DNA from: Cohnella endophytica
Lineage (GTDB): Bacteria; Bacillota; Bacilli; Paenibacillales; Paenibacillaceae
DNA length: 64,000 nt
Assembly: GCF_003628305.1 (NCBI RefSeq)
Contig: NZ_RBZM01000011.1
Coordinates: 182,146 to 246,145, forward strand
Direction of reading: 5' to 3'
Part shown: positions 33,443 through 41,221 of the stretch, one piece after another
Layout: the number at the start of each line of letters is the position of its first letter
Position numbering within the stretch: position 1 is the first letter of the stretch
Translations under genes and position numbers: made by a program
The notes under the pieces: generated by a model
The model's input: the letters and a program-made list of their open reading frames with translations, nothing else
The model's database searches: none
What the model was told of the DNA's origin: nothing

Positions 33443-33829
33443 TTGTCCTTATCATCCGATTCCATTCTCGGCATCTCCCAATTGTCGGTCCGCGTGAGCG
33501 ACGTCGAGAGAGCCGTCCGTTTCTACAATGGCGTTCTCGGACTTCCGCTGCTTTTCTCGCAATCCAACATGGCGTTGGTCGACTGTCAGGGTATCCGATT
33601 ACTGCTAGGAATACCTGAAAAGCCCGAGTTCGATCACCCGGGCTCTACGATCTATTTTAAGGTAGCCGATATCGAAGAAGCGTACCGGACCTTGGAGACG
33701 GCAAAAGTCGAGCTCGCAGGCAAGCCGCACAAAGTCGCGGAGTTCAACGGCTACGCAGTATGGATGGCTTTCTTCTACGACCCGGACCGCAATCTGCATG
33801 CGTTGACGAGCGAAGTTCCGGTTAACTGA
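33443..33829 (+). CDS. VOC (glyoxalase/dioxygenase fold) protein
   Basis: A 128-residue vicinal-oxygen-chelate protein with two beta-alpha-beta-beta-beta modules (ISQLSVRVSDVERAVRFYNGV at the start, given here only as VSDVERAVRFY, and FFYDPDRNLHAL at the end). The family includes glyoxalase I, antibiotic-binding proteins and dioxygenases; the activity is not assignable. The start is TTG, with TAGGAGGAG upstream. It is probably co-transcribed with the WYL regulator. Confidence 0.83.
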   Translation: MSLSSDSILGISQLSVRVSDVERAVRFYNGVLGLPLLFSQSNMALVDCQGIRLLLGIPEKPEFDHPGSTIYFKVADIEEAYRTLETAKVELAGKPHKVAEFNGYAVWMAFFYDPDRNLHALTSEVPVN

Positions 33830-33838
33830 CCCTCGCTC

Positions 33839-34879
33839 TTAAGTCCACATCGCGCCGATTACTCGCGGGATCTCGCTCAGCGCCGCCCGAACCTCCACGG
33901 CCCCCAGGTCGTATGCCGCTTTGGGCATTCCGTAAACGACGGACGATTGCTCATCCTGAGCGATCGTCCGAGCCCCGTTATTCCGCATGGCCAACAATCC
34001 TCTTGCCCCGTCTTGGCCCATCCCGGTTAACAAGACGCCGATCGCTCGATCCCCGGCCGCCTTAGCCGCCGATTCGAACAGAACGTCGACGGACGGGCAA
34101 TGCCCGCTGACCTTCTCGCCGCTTCGGCATTCGACTTTGAACCTTTTTCCGGCTTTGACGAGCTTAACGTGCCTGTCTCCCGGAGCGATCAACACCGTTC
34201 CTTGATCGACAAGGTCTCCGTCCTTCGCCTCGCTGACGCGCAAAGCGCAAGCATGGTTAAGACGATCCGCGAACATGCGGGAGAAAACCGGCGGAATATG
34301 CTGAACGACGACGATACCGGGAGTGTCCGCCGGCATGCCGCCTAACACGGAATGGATCGCTTCCGTCCCGCCCGTCGAAGCTCCGATAACGATCACGCGG
34401 TCCGAATCCTCGGCGGGGACATGAATGAATTCTCCCCTGCGCTGCCTCCTGTCCGCCGTTCCGGTTACGACTTTCGCATGCGCGGCTGCTTTAATGACGT
34501 CTATTAAATCATGCAGGAAGGCTTCGACCTTCCCCGGAGTCATGAAATTCGGCTTAGCCACGAACTCGACGGCTCCGGCCTTCAAAGCTTCGAGCGCGGA
34601 TTCGCTTAGCGAACTGACCGCGATAATCGGCAATGGATATTGCGGCAGCAAGCGCCTGATGAATTCGATTCCGTTCATAAGCGGCATCTCGATGTCGCAA
34701 GTGAGCACATCCGGTCTATATTGCAGGATTTTATCGCGAGCTTCGTAAGGATCTTTGGCTACGCCCACGACCTCAATGGCAGGGTCGGTCGAAATTCCCC
34801 GCATCAGAACTTCCCGGAACACAAGAGAATCGTCCACGACCAACACCCTGATCCGTCTTCTTCCATCCCAGCCAACCAT
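33839..34879 (-). CDS. cheB: Chemotaxis protein-glutamate methylesterase CheB
   Basis: A 346-residue two-domain protein. The receiver domain (about residues 10-125) has the acidic pair and phospho-acceptor Asp62 (LTCDIEMP). The C-terminal methylesterase domain (about 160-346) has the catalytic triad Ser168 (GASTGG), His194 (VQHIPP) and Asp290 (GMGQDG). It removes methyl groups from receptor glutamates when phosphorylated by CheA. It is the last gene of the cheA-cheW-mcp-cheR-cheB operon and carries the only receiver domain in it. Confidence 0.95.
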   Translation of the reverse strand: MVGWDGRRRIRVLVVDDSLVFREVLMRGISTDPAIEVVGVAKDPYEARDKILQYRPDVLTCDIEMPLMNGIEFIRRLLPQYPLPIIAVSSLSESALEALKAGAVEFVAKPNFMTPGKVEAFLHDLIDVIKAAAHAKVVTGTADRRQRRGEFIHVPAEDSDRVIVIGASTGGTEAIHSVLGGMPADTPGIVVVQHIPPVFSRMFADRLNHACALRVSEAKDGDLVDQGTVLIAPGDRHVKLVKAGKRFKVECRSGEKVSGHCPSVDVLFESAAKAAGDRAIGVLLTGMGQDGARGLLAMRNNGARTIAQDEQSSVVYGMPKAAYDLGAVEVRAALSEIPRVIGAMWT

Positions 34880-34913
34880 GGTCGTACCTCCCGTACCGAA
34901 AACCCTTCCGCTC

Positions 34914-35732
34914 TTACTCGTCCTTGCGGTAGACGGAAGGCATCACATATTTATATCCCGTGCCCTCGCGCTCCAACGACTCGGAATGGCCGATGAAGAG
35001 ATATCCCCCAGGCTCCGTGTTCTCATAGAATTTGCGTACCAAATCCCGTTTGGTTCTTTCATCGAAATAGATCATGACATTCCTGCAGAAGATGACGTGA
35101 AACTTTCTCCGGAAAGGGAACGTCGGTTGCATGAGATTGAATTTTCGGAAAATGACGGCGCTCTTGATCTTGTCGCTCACGACGGAACAGCCCTCCGACG
35201 TCTTTCGGAAATAAGCCGAACGCCATGCGGAAGGAATCGACTCTAGGCTAGTATCGGAATATGTCCCTTGAACCGCCGTCGCCAGCGCCTGAGACGAAAT
35301 GTCGGTCGCCAGTACCCGGGTATCCCACGCAGGCGCGCCGGAACCGAAAAGCTCGTCCAGCATGAACGCCAACGTGTAAGGCTCTTCTCCCGAAGAGCAG
35401 CCCGCGCTCCAAATTCTTAGATCCCTATCCCGGACGGTAAGCGCTAAGCGGGGAAGGACGCGATCTTTAAGAAATTGAAAATGACTGGATTCCCTCATGA
35501 AAAAAGTATGGTTCGTCGTGATCTTGTCCGCCAGCAGCGCGGTCGCCGCCCCGCTCGCATCCGATACCACATGGCGATAATATTCCGTGAAATTGCCGAA
35601 GCGCTGTTCCGCGAGCACCTGCTGAAGACGACCGGCAAGAAGCGCCTTCTTCTCGTCTCTCAGATGAATTCCGTATCGATCTTTAATGAAATGAGAGAAT
35701 TGCCTGAATTCCTCGTCGGTAATCGCGATCAT
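34914..35732 (-). CDS. cheR: Chemotaxis methyltransferase CheR
   Basis: A 272-residue SAM-dependent methyltransferase that methylates receptor glutamates. Visible motifs are the SAM-binding SAGCSSGEEPYTLA, LATDISSQALATA and FCRNVMIYFDE. The ATG at 35732 is taken; a TTG at 35738 overlaps the receptor stop codon as TTGA and is also possible, and neither has a strong ribosome site. That suggests translational coupling to the receptor gene. Confidence 0.94.
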   Translation of the reverse strand: MIAITDEEFRQFSHFIKDRYGIHLRDEKKALLAGRLQQVLAEQRFGNFTEYYRHVVSDASGAATALLADKITTNHTFFMRESSHFQFLKDRVLPRLALTVRDRDLRIWSAGCSSGEEPYTLAFMLDELFGSGAPAWDTRVLATDISSQALATAVQGTYSDTSLESIPSAWRSAYFRKTSEGCSVVSDKIKSAVIFRKFNLMQPTFPFRRKFHVIFCRNVMIYFDERTKRDLVRKFYENTEPGGYLFIGHSESLEREGTGYKYVMPSVYRKDE

Positions 35733-35734
35733 GC

Positions 35735-37471
35735 TCAATATTTACCGAATTCCCGGTCGCTCAGCAAAATCGTCCCCGTTCCCGTACCCGCAGGCCCTTG
35801 ACCAAGATACCCGTCGGGACTGCCGACTTTGGCTTTTCCCGATTTTACGGACATGTCGCTTAGCATGCGAAGGATGTCCGGATCAAGCTTCTCCATGTCC
35901 CTGTAGGACGAGAAACTCTTGCCCGTCCTTCTCAGAACGAACTTGCCCACCTGTTCCTTTAGCATCTCCGCCTGTCCGGTCAGCTGTTCCGAAGCGGAGG
36001 CGCTCTCTTCCGACGTGGCCGAATTGGTCTGAACCACTTGGGAAACCTGGATGATCCCTTGATTAATCTGGGCAACCCCGGACGCCTGCTCGTTGGATGC
36101 GATCGATATGTTGCCCACGAGACCGGCTACCTTCGCTACTCCTTCGACGATATGGTCAAGCGCGTCTGCCGTCTCGTTGGCGATTCTCGTACCGTCTTCC
36201 ACTTTCTTGATCGAGCCCTCGATCAATTCGGTCGTTTCCTTCGCGGCGTTCGCCGAACGTGCCGCCAGATTGCGCACTTCTTCCGCCACGACCGCAAAGC
36301 CTTTGCCGTGCTGGCCTGCGCGGGCCGCCTCGACGGCGGCGTTCAAGGCGAGGATATTCGTTTGGAACGCGATTTCGTCTATTACTTTGATAATCTTGGA
36401 TATGTTTCCGGAGGACGTGTTGATATCCTCCATCGCTCTTAGCATTTCGCGCATCCGGGAATTACCCTGAACGGCATTGTTCTTCGCTTGCTCGGCTAAC
36501 GTATTGGCGAGCGATGCGTTCCCGGCGTTCAATTCGGTTTGCGCGGATATCTCCTGAAGCGACGCCGTCAATTGCTCTACCGAGCTCGCTTGCTCCGTCG
36601 CCCCTTGGGACAACACAATGCTGGACTCGGACACTTGCCTTGCCCCTGCCGAAACCTGTTCCGACGCCGTCTGAATGCTGGATAGCACTTCGTTCATGTT
36701 ATCCGTCATTTTGCCGAATGCCGCGGAAAGAACGCCGATCTCGTCTTTGGAGGTCGCTTCCACCGTCAAGTCCAAGTCTCCGTCCGCAATTCGATTAGCC
36801 GATTCTACCAAGCGTTTAATAGGCCGATTGATGCTGCGGGAAATGAATATCCCCAGTCCGACCGCCGCTAGCATGGCCAAGACTACGACGATTACCATCG
36901 TGATGACCGTAGTATCCGCAAGCTGGGCGTAGGATTTCGAGCGTTCCGCTCCCACTCTGTTCTTATCGTCGAAAATTTCGTTGATCAGCCTTGTCGCTTC
37001 TTCGGAATGCTTCGTTCCCGTTTGAAGCAGTCGCAAGCCTTCCTCCGGCCTTCCGGCTTGAGCCGCGCTGGCGACTTCTTCGCGAATCTTATTGTATGCC
37101 GCTAGCTCGGTTTGCAAAGCCTCGAACTTCGCGCGCGTTTCCGTCGTTTGGATGCTCTTACGGAATTCCTCAAGGGATGTCCGAATTATCTCGTCGTTCA
37201 AGCGTATTTGCCGGAGCGAGTCCTCTCTTTTGGCTGCGTCCTCGTAGAGAATCAAATTCCTGACCTGAGCGCGAGATTGATGAAACGCCATACCCACCTT
37301 GCCCAAATCACCTACGGAAACTCCGAACTGGTCGTATAATTCCGAATATTTCTGGTCGATGTTTTTAAGATTGATAATTCCGACAACCCCGACGGTGCCC
37401 GCAAGCAACGCCACCAACGTAAATGATAGGATGAGTTTCTTGCCGATTTTCATATTATAGAACCATCTCAT
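35735..37471 (-). CDS. Methyl-accepting chemotaxis protein
   Basis: A 578-residue receptor. Membrane helix 1 (about 12-33) and helix 2 (about 190-215) enclose a helical extracytoplasmic sensor of four-helix-bundle type. A HAMP domain (starting SRSINRPIKRLVESANRIADG, about 215-270 of the chain) and a long cytoplasmic coiled coil follow. The tip carries the universal hairpin EIAFQTNILALNAAVEAARA, where CheA and CheW dock. The ATG at 37471 with GGGG upstream is preferred to a TTG at 37495 overlapping the cheW stop. The ligand is unknown. Confidence 0.93.
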   Translation of the reverse strand: MRWFYNMKIGKKLILSFTLVALLAGTVGVVGIINLKNIDQKYSELYDQFGVSVGDLGKVGMAFHQSRAQVRNLILYEDAAKREDSLRQIRLNDEIIRTSLEEFRKSIQTTETRAKFEALQTELAAYNKIREEVASAAQAGRPEEGLRLLQTGTKHSEEATRLINEIFDDKNRVGAERSKSYAQLADTTVITMVIVVVLAMLAAVGLGIFISRSINRPIKRLVESANRIADGDLDLTVEATSKDEIGVLSAAFGKMTDNMNEVLSSIQTASEQVSAGARQVSESSIVLSQGATEQASSVEQLTASLQEISAQTELNAGNASLANTLAEQAKNNAVQGNSRMREMLRAMEDINTSSGNISKIIKVIDEIAFQTNILALNAAVEAARAGQHGKGFAVVAEEVRNLAARSANAAKETTELIEGSIKKVEDGTRIANETADALDHIVEGVAKVAGLVGNISIASNEQASGVAQINQGIIQVSQVVQTNSATSEESASASEQLTGQAEMLKEQVGKFVLRRTGKSFSSYRDMEKLDPDILRMLSDMSVKSGKAKVGSPDGYLGQGPAGTGTGTILLSDREFGKY

Positions 37472-37491
37472 CGCCGCAATCCCCGTTTCGC

Positions 37492-37980
37492 TCAAGTGTG
37501 TGCCAATCGTTCTATGTCGTTCTCGTTAAGCAGCCTGTCGCAGTCCAGAAGCAAAATAACGATCGCCCCCGACTTGCCGATGCCTTGAATATAACGGTTT
37601 ACTCCGCCGCCGGCATCGGGGGGCGACACGATTTCCTTGGCCGGTATGGACAAGACCTCGGACACGCTATCCACGATTAACCCGACCGAAATGTCCTGAA
37701 TGTCCACCACGACGATGCACGTTCTGTCGTTGTATTCTCGGAAAGGCTTCTTGAAACGAAGCCGCACGTCCATGACGGGAACAATTTTCCCTCGCAAGTT
37801 AATGATTCCGCGAATGTGCTCGGGAAGCTCCGGAATTTCCGTGATTCCTTGTATTCCGATGATCTCGGTCACGTGTCTGATCTCGATGCCGTACAGCTCG
37901 TTCCCCAACGAGAAGGTCAGGAATTTATCCTTCTGCGCGTCTTCTTCGTCGAACTCCTCGTACCGCTCTTGTCCGTTCAT
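37492..37980 (-). CDS. cheW: Chemotaxis coupling protein CheW
   Basis: A 162-residue protein that is one CheW/SH3-like domain (LTFSLGNELYGIEIRHVTEI, then LPEHIRGIINLRGKIVPVMD). It bridges receptor tips and the CheA kinase. The ATG at 37980 is chosen because AGAGGAGAA lies just upstream. The frame open to 38022 overlaps the cheA end without a ribosome site. The N-terminal about 15 residues are acidic. Confidence 0.94.
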   Translation of the reverse strand: MNGQERYEEFDEEDAQKDKFLTFSLGNELYGIEIRHVTEIIGIQGITEIPELPEHIRGIINLRGKIVPVMDVRLRFKKPFREYNDRTCIVVVDIQDISVGLIVDSVSEVLSIPAKEIVSPPDAGGGVNRYIQGIGKSGAIVILLLDCDRLLNENDIERLAHT

Positions 37981-37993
37981 CCCTATTCTCCTC

Positions 37994-40018
37994 TCACCTT
38001 GCATATGCGAATGAAGGAGCATTGCGGCTTCGGTTCATGCCCGGCAAATCTCCGACGTCGACGATCAAGCTTATGCTACCGTCTCCCAGCAGGGCGCAAC
38101 CCGAAATGCCTTCCTTGCGAGCCATTTGCTTGATATAGCCCGGAAGCGACTTGACGACCACCTGCTGCTGCCCCAACAACTCGTCCACGAACAAGCATAG
38201 CTTTCTCCCATCCTGCTCCAACATGACGAAAATCCCCTTGTCGAACAGGGTTTCCCCCTTCTTGCAGTTGAACTTCTCGTGGAGACGCAATATCGGATAA
38301 CACGCCCCCCGGAGCATGATCATCTCGTTGCCGTCCGGATCGGTGATCACGTCCGCGGGTTTCGGCCTGAACGATTCCAAGATCGAGGCGGTGGGCAAAG
38401 TAAATCTCGAATCTCCGACTCTTACGTTCATTCCGTCGATAATCGCTAGAGTCAGAGGTATTTTCATTGTAATGCTGGAGCCTGCGGACTTTTTGCTTTC
38501 AACCGAAATCGTCCCTCCGGCACCTTCGACGTTGCGCGATACGACGTCCATGCCGACTCCTCTGCCGCTGAATTCGGTCACTTGGTCTTTGGTCGAAAAT
38601 CCCGGTTGAAAAATAAAGCCGTACGCTTCGTTGTCGCTAATCTCGCTTAACGGATTGGAGATCAGGCCTTGGGCGAATGCCCTCTCGAGAATACGCTCGC
38701 GGTTTAACCCTTTACCGTCGTCCCTGACGATGATCTCGACGTCTCCGCCCGAATTTTTCGCCTCTAGCGTGATCACGCCAACCCCGGGCTTGCCTTGGGC
38801 GATTCTATCCGCCTCCGGTTCGATTCCGTGGTCGATCGCGTTTCTGACCAAATGCATCAGCGGATCCGATATTTGATCGATAATGCTCTTGTCGAGCTCC
38901 GTCTCTTCCCCGACGATCCGGATCTCCGCTTCCTTGTTCAGCTTCCGGCACATATCCCTGGCTACTCGGCGCATTTTATGAAACGTAGTCGCGAGAGGCA
39001 CCATCCGGATGGACATGACGACATCCTGTAATTCGTTCGTTATTTTGCGCAAATGGCCGTTGGCTTTGCTGTAAGAACCCGTTCCAAGACCGCCGGCCGA
39101 GTCGCCGCTTGTTAACATCGCCTCCGCGATGACAAGCTCTCCGACAAGATCCATTAATTTATCCAGCTTGCCTACGTTTACGCTGACCATGCCGCCGCGC
39201 GCTTGATCCGGCTTGCCGGAGACGTCCGTTCCCTTTGTCTCGCCGTAATCCGAATCGTTTCCGGTACCGGGTGCCTCGAAAGGCAAGGAAACGCTAATCT
39301 TCCTGTCCTCGGCTTCATCCGCAGCGTCCTCGGCCATCAGTTCGAATTCCTCTAAAAAGGCCGTTTGCATGAAAAACCGATGTACGTGCTCGTACTCCTT
39401 GTCCGTATGGAAGCGTATACGAAATCCATTTTCCCGGATGTCCTCTACGGTAGCGGAATCATCCAGCAAATCCTGCGGATCATGATTAAAGCTTTCGCTG
39501 ATTTCCTTCAGACGATGAATGATATTGTATGCCCTAACGTTCTCCATCTGGCAATGATCCTGGAATCTAACGACTGCCCGGTAGGCGATTGTCGGCCTAG
39601 AATCCTCCGACTGTTTCAACGCCGATAAATAAAGGTTAATATCTGTAATCATTAATTCCGGGTTTCCGTTCGGAACTTCCCCGCGAGCGATTATACCGAC
39701 TTGCGCCTTAATGAAATCAACGACTCTGAAAACCAAGCCCGACAAAACGCGAAAATCGGTTTCAATATCCTCGTCAGCTCGTATGAAATGGAATAAATCT
39801 TCAATGGCATGCCCGATCTCGGCGATCTTGACATACTGCATCATCGCGGCCGATCCTTTGATCGTATGCACGTTCCTGAATATCTCGTCTATCGATTGCG
39901 GCGAGAACGCACTCTCGGCTTCGCTGTCCAGGACGACCGTCTCTATTCGTTCCAGGAGTTGAAAAGTTTCGTATATGTACATCTCTAGCAGGGGATCCGT
40001 CAAATCCCGTCTATTCAT
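37994..40018 (-). CDS. cheA: Chemotaxis histidine kinase CheA
   Basis: A 674-residue sensor kinase. The order is an Hpt domain with phospho-acceptor His51 (NVHTIKGSAAMM), a linker region (about 130-250) that may hold a response-regulator binding domain, a dimerisation helix pair (about 280-345), a GHKL ATPase (DPLMHLVRNAIDHGIE, DDGKGL, SGRGVGMDVV) and a C-terminal CheW-like domain. It phosphorylates CheB, and possibly a CheY encoded elsewhere. The ATG at 40018 follows AGGGATAGGA; the frame extends upstream without support. Confidence 0.95.
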   Translation of the reverse strand: MNRRDLTDPLLEMYIYETFQLLERIETVVLDSEAESAFSPQSIDEIFRNVHTIKGSAAMMQYVKIAEIGHAIEDLFHFIRADEDIETDFRVLSGLVFRVVDFIKAQVGIIARGEVPNGNPELMITDINLYLSALKQSEDSRPTIAYRAVVRFQDHCQMENVRAYNIIHRLKEISESFNHDPQDLLDDSATVEDIRENGFRIRFHTDKEYEHVHRFFMQTAFLEEFELMAEDAADEAEDRKISVSLPFEAPGTGNDSDYGETKGTDVSGKPDQARGGMVSVNVGKLDKLMDLVGELVIAEAMLTSGDSAGGLGTGSYSKANGHLRKITNELQDVVMSIRMVPLATTFHKMRRVARDMCRKLNKEAEIRIVGEETELDKSIIDQISDPLMHLVRNAIDHGIEPEADRIAQGKPGVGVITLEAKNSGGDVEIIVRDDGKGLNRERILERAFAQGLISNPLSEISDNEAYGFIFQPGFSTKDQVTEFSGRGVGMDVVSRNVEGAGGTISVESKKSAGSSITMKIPLTLAIIDGMNVRVGDSRFTLPTASILESFRPKPADVITDPDGNEMIMLRGACYPILRLHEKFNCKKGETLFDKGIFVMLEQDGRKLCLFVDELLGQQQVVVKSLPGYIKQMARKEGISGCALLGDGSISLIVDVGDLPGMNRSRNAPSFAYAR

Positions 40019-40058
40019 TCCTATCCCTACCTGTCGACGATCATTTAATGTGTTGATT

Positions 40059-40271
40059 TCACGTACGGTCGCAATCGTCAATCTCCAGCAAACAGGATAC
40101 TTTCAACCGTATCGCCGTCGTATTTCGGGTTGTATTTCCAGTAATGATTTCGGAAAGGCGGCTTTGGGAAACGTTATTGATGCTGCAAAACTCTTTTCTC
40201 GTCAATTCCTTCTCGGCCAGCCGCCGGATGACCTTCCATCCGAAGTCCGTTGCTGTTTTTCTACCGGCCAT
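40059..40271 (-). CDS. Small XRE-like helix-turn-helix protein
   Basis: A 70-residue protein with a single helix-turn-helix (LTRKEFCSINNVSQSRLSEI, about residues 23-42) and no further domain. GGGGTG lies before the ATG. It is the first gene on the strand leading into cheA (40 bases to the cheA start), so it probably belongs to the chemosensory operon and may regulate it. Small Cro-like proteins of this size are common, and the specific role is unknown. Confidence 0.68.
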   Translation of the reverse strand: MAGRKTATDFGWKVIRRLAEKELTRKEFCSINNVSQSRLSEIITGNTTRNTTAIRLKVSCLLEIDDCDRT

Positions 40272-40699
40272 TCTTACACCCCGTCGTAATTTGATTCTGT
40301 CCGTTTTTAGAGGATTAAGGTGCTATTACGCAGAATTACTACATTAATCTTAGGGATATATTTCCCTATATTTACAAGGATTCTTCCTGTCGTCACGAGC
40401 ATTCGAAGGTTTCGCCCTTGCAAACGAAAACCCCTTGTTAATCCTAATTAAGCAGCCTTATTTTATTTGGGGGGGTGAACTTAGAACCTTTGGCCGATAA
40501 GGTTCTCTTTAGCGTATATGTATTCCATTTTAAATTGGAGGTAAATATATAAAATACGGAAACAATGACCTCGCAAGTAAGATTATATTCGTATATACGA
40601 TTATTTACAACCTTAAATAATCGTATATACGAATGAATAGGCGTTACTAAAGAGAGCGCAGATTCGCATAGGAAGAGCAAAATCCGGAGGTAGCCATTC
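40272..40699. other. Divergent regulatory region between che operon and XRE gene
   Basis: This 428-base A/T-rich gap contains no gene I can support. It holds an 8-bp inverted repeat AGAACCTT/AAGGTTCT (40483-40506) and the 20-base-arm palindrome at 40587-40634. Both neighbouring units begin here, so their promoters must lie within it. Confidence 0.6.
40587..40634. promoter_or_regulatory. Large symmetric operator upstream of the XRE gene
   Basis: Two 20-base arms (ATTCGTATATACGATTATTT at 40587-40606 and its exact complement at 40615-40634) flank 8 bases. Each arm contains the 12-base palindrome TCGTATATACGA. The two palindromes are 32 bases apart, about three helical turns, so two regulator dimers would sit on one DNA face. 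The most likely ligand is the XRE protein encoded 66 bases downstream. Confidence 0.72.
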
Positions 40700-41155
40700 A
40701 TGAAACCAATAAAAGATAGGCTTAGGCAGCTAAGGCAGGAGAATGGTTTAACCATGGCGGAGTTCGCGAAGAAAATCTCCGTTTCTCCCGGAAACGTAGG
40801 GGATTGGGAGAGCGAGTACCGTCCATCCATCCCCGGGGCCAAAGCTTTGATCTCGATTTCCCAAACGTTCGATGTTTCGTTGGATTGGCTCCTGCTCGGG
40901 CAGCTTCCGCCGACCGCTTCGCCCTGCGTCTGCAGAGAGCAACACGCGGAACGGCTATCCGAAAACCTTCCTCCGTCGATCTGGGAAAAAAATTCCCTCC
41001 AAATGGCAAACGATCAAGAACCGGACTTACTTCATTCTCTGGTCTCCTCCGCCTCTTTATTATGCAAGAAGGACAAGCTTATTCTCGTAGAACTGGCGGC
41101 AAGGCTTCTTCAACTGGACCGCCAGGTCGCGGCAAATTCGCATCCGCCCTCTTGA
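40700..41155 (+). CDS. XRE family transcriptional regulator
   Basis: A 151-residue protein with an N-terminal helix-turn-helix of the lambda-repressor type (LRQENGLTMAEFAKKISVSP, about residues 11-30, then DWESEYRPSIPGAKALISIS in family position). The C-terminus is of unknown fold, with a CVCREQH patch at about residues 75-81 that could bind metal or sense redox state. CCGGAGG precedes the ATG. A striking palindromic operator lies 66-113 bases upstream. It converges on the GGDEF-EAL gene. Confidence 0.85.
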   Translation: MKPIKDRLRQLRQENGLTMAEFAKKISVSPGNVGDWESEYRPSIPGAKALISISQTFDVSLDWLLLGQLPPTASPCVCREQHAERLSENLPPSIWEKNSLQMANDQEPDLLHSLVSSASLLCKKDKLILVELAARLLQLDRQVAANSHPPS

Positions 41156-41212
41156 ACCAAACAACGGCGCATCGTCGGCAGTGAATGCCGGCGGTGCGCC
41201 GTTGTTTGGTTT
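41155..41212. terminator. Bidirectional terminator
   Basis: AACCAAACAACGGCGCA (41155-41171) pairs with TGCGCCGTTGTTTGGTT, a 17-bp stem. It separates the convergent XRE and GGDEF-EAL genes. Confidence 0.88.
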
Positions 41213-41221
41213 ACACGATGT

